A DNA stretch of 21,298 bases, taken from positions 1 to 21,298 of the forward strand of contig CAXNAA020000440.1 in assembly GCA_964200075.2 (NCBI GenBank), given 5' to 3'. A program made the translations under genes and the position numbers. The notes beneath the pieces were generated by a model. That model made no database searches, had not been told where the DNA came from, and saw only the letters and a program-made list of their open reading frames with translations. Source of the DNA: Sphacelaria rigidula. Taxonomy: Eukaryota; Phaeophyceae; Sphacelariales. The number at the start of each line of letters is the position of its first letter. The stretch's first letter is position 1. This document shows positions 20,803-21,298 of the stretch, in pieces.

Positions 20803-21298
20803 CCTCTTTGCCTTGTTTAGCTGTCTCTTTCTGTAGCCCACGTTTGCTACTCGTCACTTTTGGTTCACCCTGTAATTTTCCTCTTTTTAGTAGCGGTTTC
20901 AACAGTACTCGGGTTTCGTTTAGCGTTTAGAGTGCTTTCTTTTTTGCCGTGTTATAGTGCTGTCTTTCTGCATCCCTTCAGTTGCATTTCCGCCGCAGCA
21001 ACCACAATTGCACCTCCACCGCTGGCACACTCTGTCTTTTGTCCTTCTCTTGCTTTGGTTGCTCCTTTTGCTGAGCTTGCACTCCTAATCTGTAGTGTCC
21101 TTGCTCCCTTGTCATTGTCCTCCTGCTCCGCATCGCTCGACGAATACGTCCAGCGCTGTGTCACATTGCTCGTTGTGCCCTTGCAGGCAATTGACGACAC
21201 TTTCTACGATAGCCCCCCCCCAAAACCAGCTGAAATTTCAACCGAATAAATGGCCATCAAACGCCGGATCGACGGGGTCAGACCGCATGAAGCGGCTC
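20803..21298 (+). other. Pyrimidine-rich tract and possible truncated gene start
   Basis: About 20,810-21,190 is strongly C/T-rich on the plus strand, producing a spurious 129-codon Leu/Ala/Ser frame. It ends TTGTGCCCTTGCAG at 21186, a good 3' splice-site shape. Downstream, either a short final exon (AIDDTFYDSPPPKPAEISTE, stop at 21247) or an ATG at 21250 (MAIKRRIDGVRPHEAA, open to the window edge) could be coding. The window ends before this can be decided. Confidence 0.25.

Noticed and set aside
20860-21249. A 129-codon membrane-like protein
   Set aside because: Its Leu/Ala/Ser-rich translation follows from a C/T-rich tract, and an apparent 3' splice site lies near its end.
1-21298. CRISPR arrays, bacterial operons or an integrated virus
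   Set aside because: There are no regularly spaced short repeats, no clustered intronless genes and no recognisable viral proteins.

Overview
This is a gene-poor stretch of a eukaryotic nuclear genome. The two credible genes are split by GT-AG introns, long non-coding stretches separate them, and there are tRNA-derived SINE-like repeats, decayed Tc1/mariner transposase pieces and many palindromic repeats. Nothing looks bacterial: there are no operons, ribosome binding sites or tightly packed ORFs. Intron starts (GTGTGT, GTGCGA, GTAAGA) and pyrimidine-rich ends (TGCAG, TTCAG, CCCAG), together with balanced base composition, fit a protist such as an alveolate or stramenopile. The lineage cannot be fixed from sequence alone.

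Layout. 1-7150 is almost entirely non-coding: a 188-bp near-identical tandem duplication (1814-2189), a dispersed repeat in two opposite copies (2641-2755 and 3815-3930), two tRNA-headed SINE-like copies (about 4555-4890 and 5935-6275), microsatellites and a Tc1/mariner fossil (about 6900-7045). 7203-10190 holds a six-exon gene. I built it by matching splice phases; it encodes about 327 residues, ends in a cysteine cluster and belongs to no family I recognise. Its first exon carries an in-frame TAG, which may lie in a very short intron. 10995-15156 holds a second gene of three exons, about 854 residues, acidic and rich in Ser, Glu and Gly, probably disordered, with a duplicated ILM-Q-DDDAAS motif. 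Its 1.5-kb second intron contains three diverged copies of a unit of about 390 bp with a palindromic core.

15157-21298 is again repeat-rich: a minus-strand Tc1/mariner transposase remnant (about 16526-17010), short tandem duplications, a 418-bp element with 47-bp terminal inverted repeats and possible CAAT target duplications (18745-19162), a fold-back element (19272-19448) and a near-perfect hairpin (19800-19841). One weak ORF (20407-20802) and a pyrimidine-rich tract leading to a possible truncated gene start (21250) close the window.

No functional link between the two genes is evident. Both point rightward and are separated by about 0.8 kb. All gene models are manual and lack transcript support, and functions are left open where no family could be recognised.
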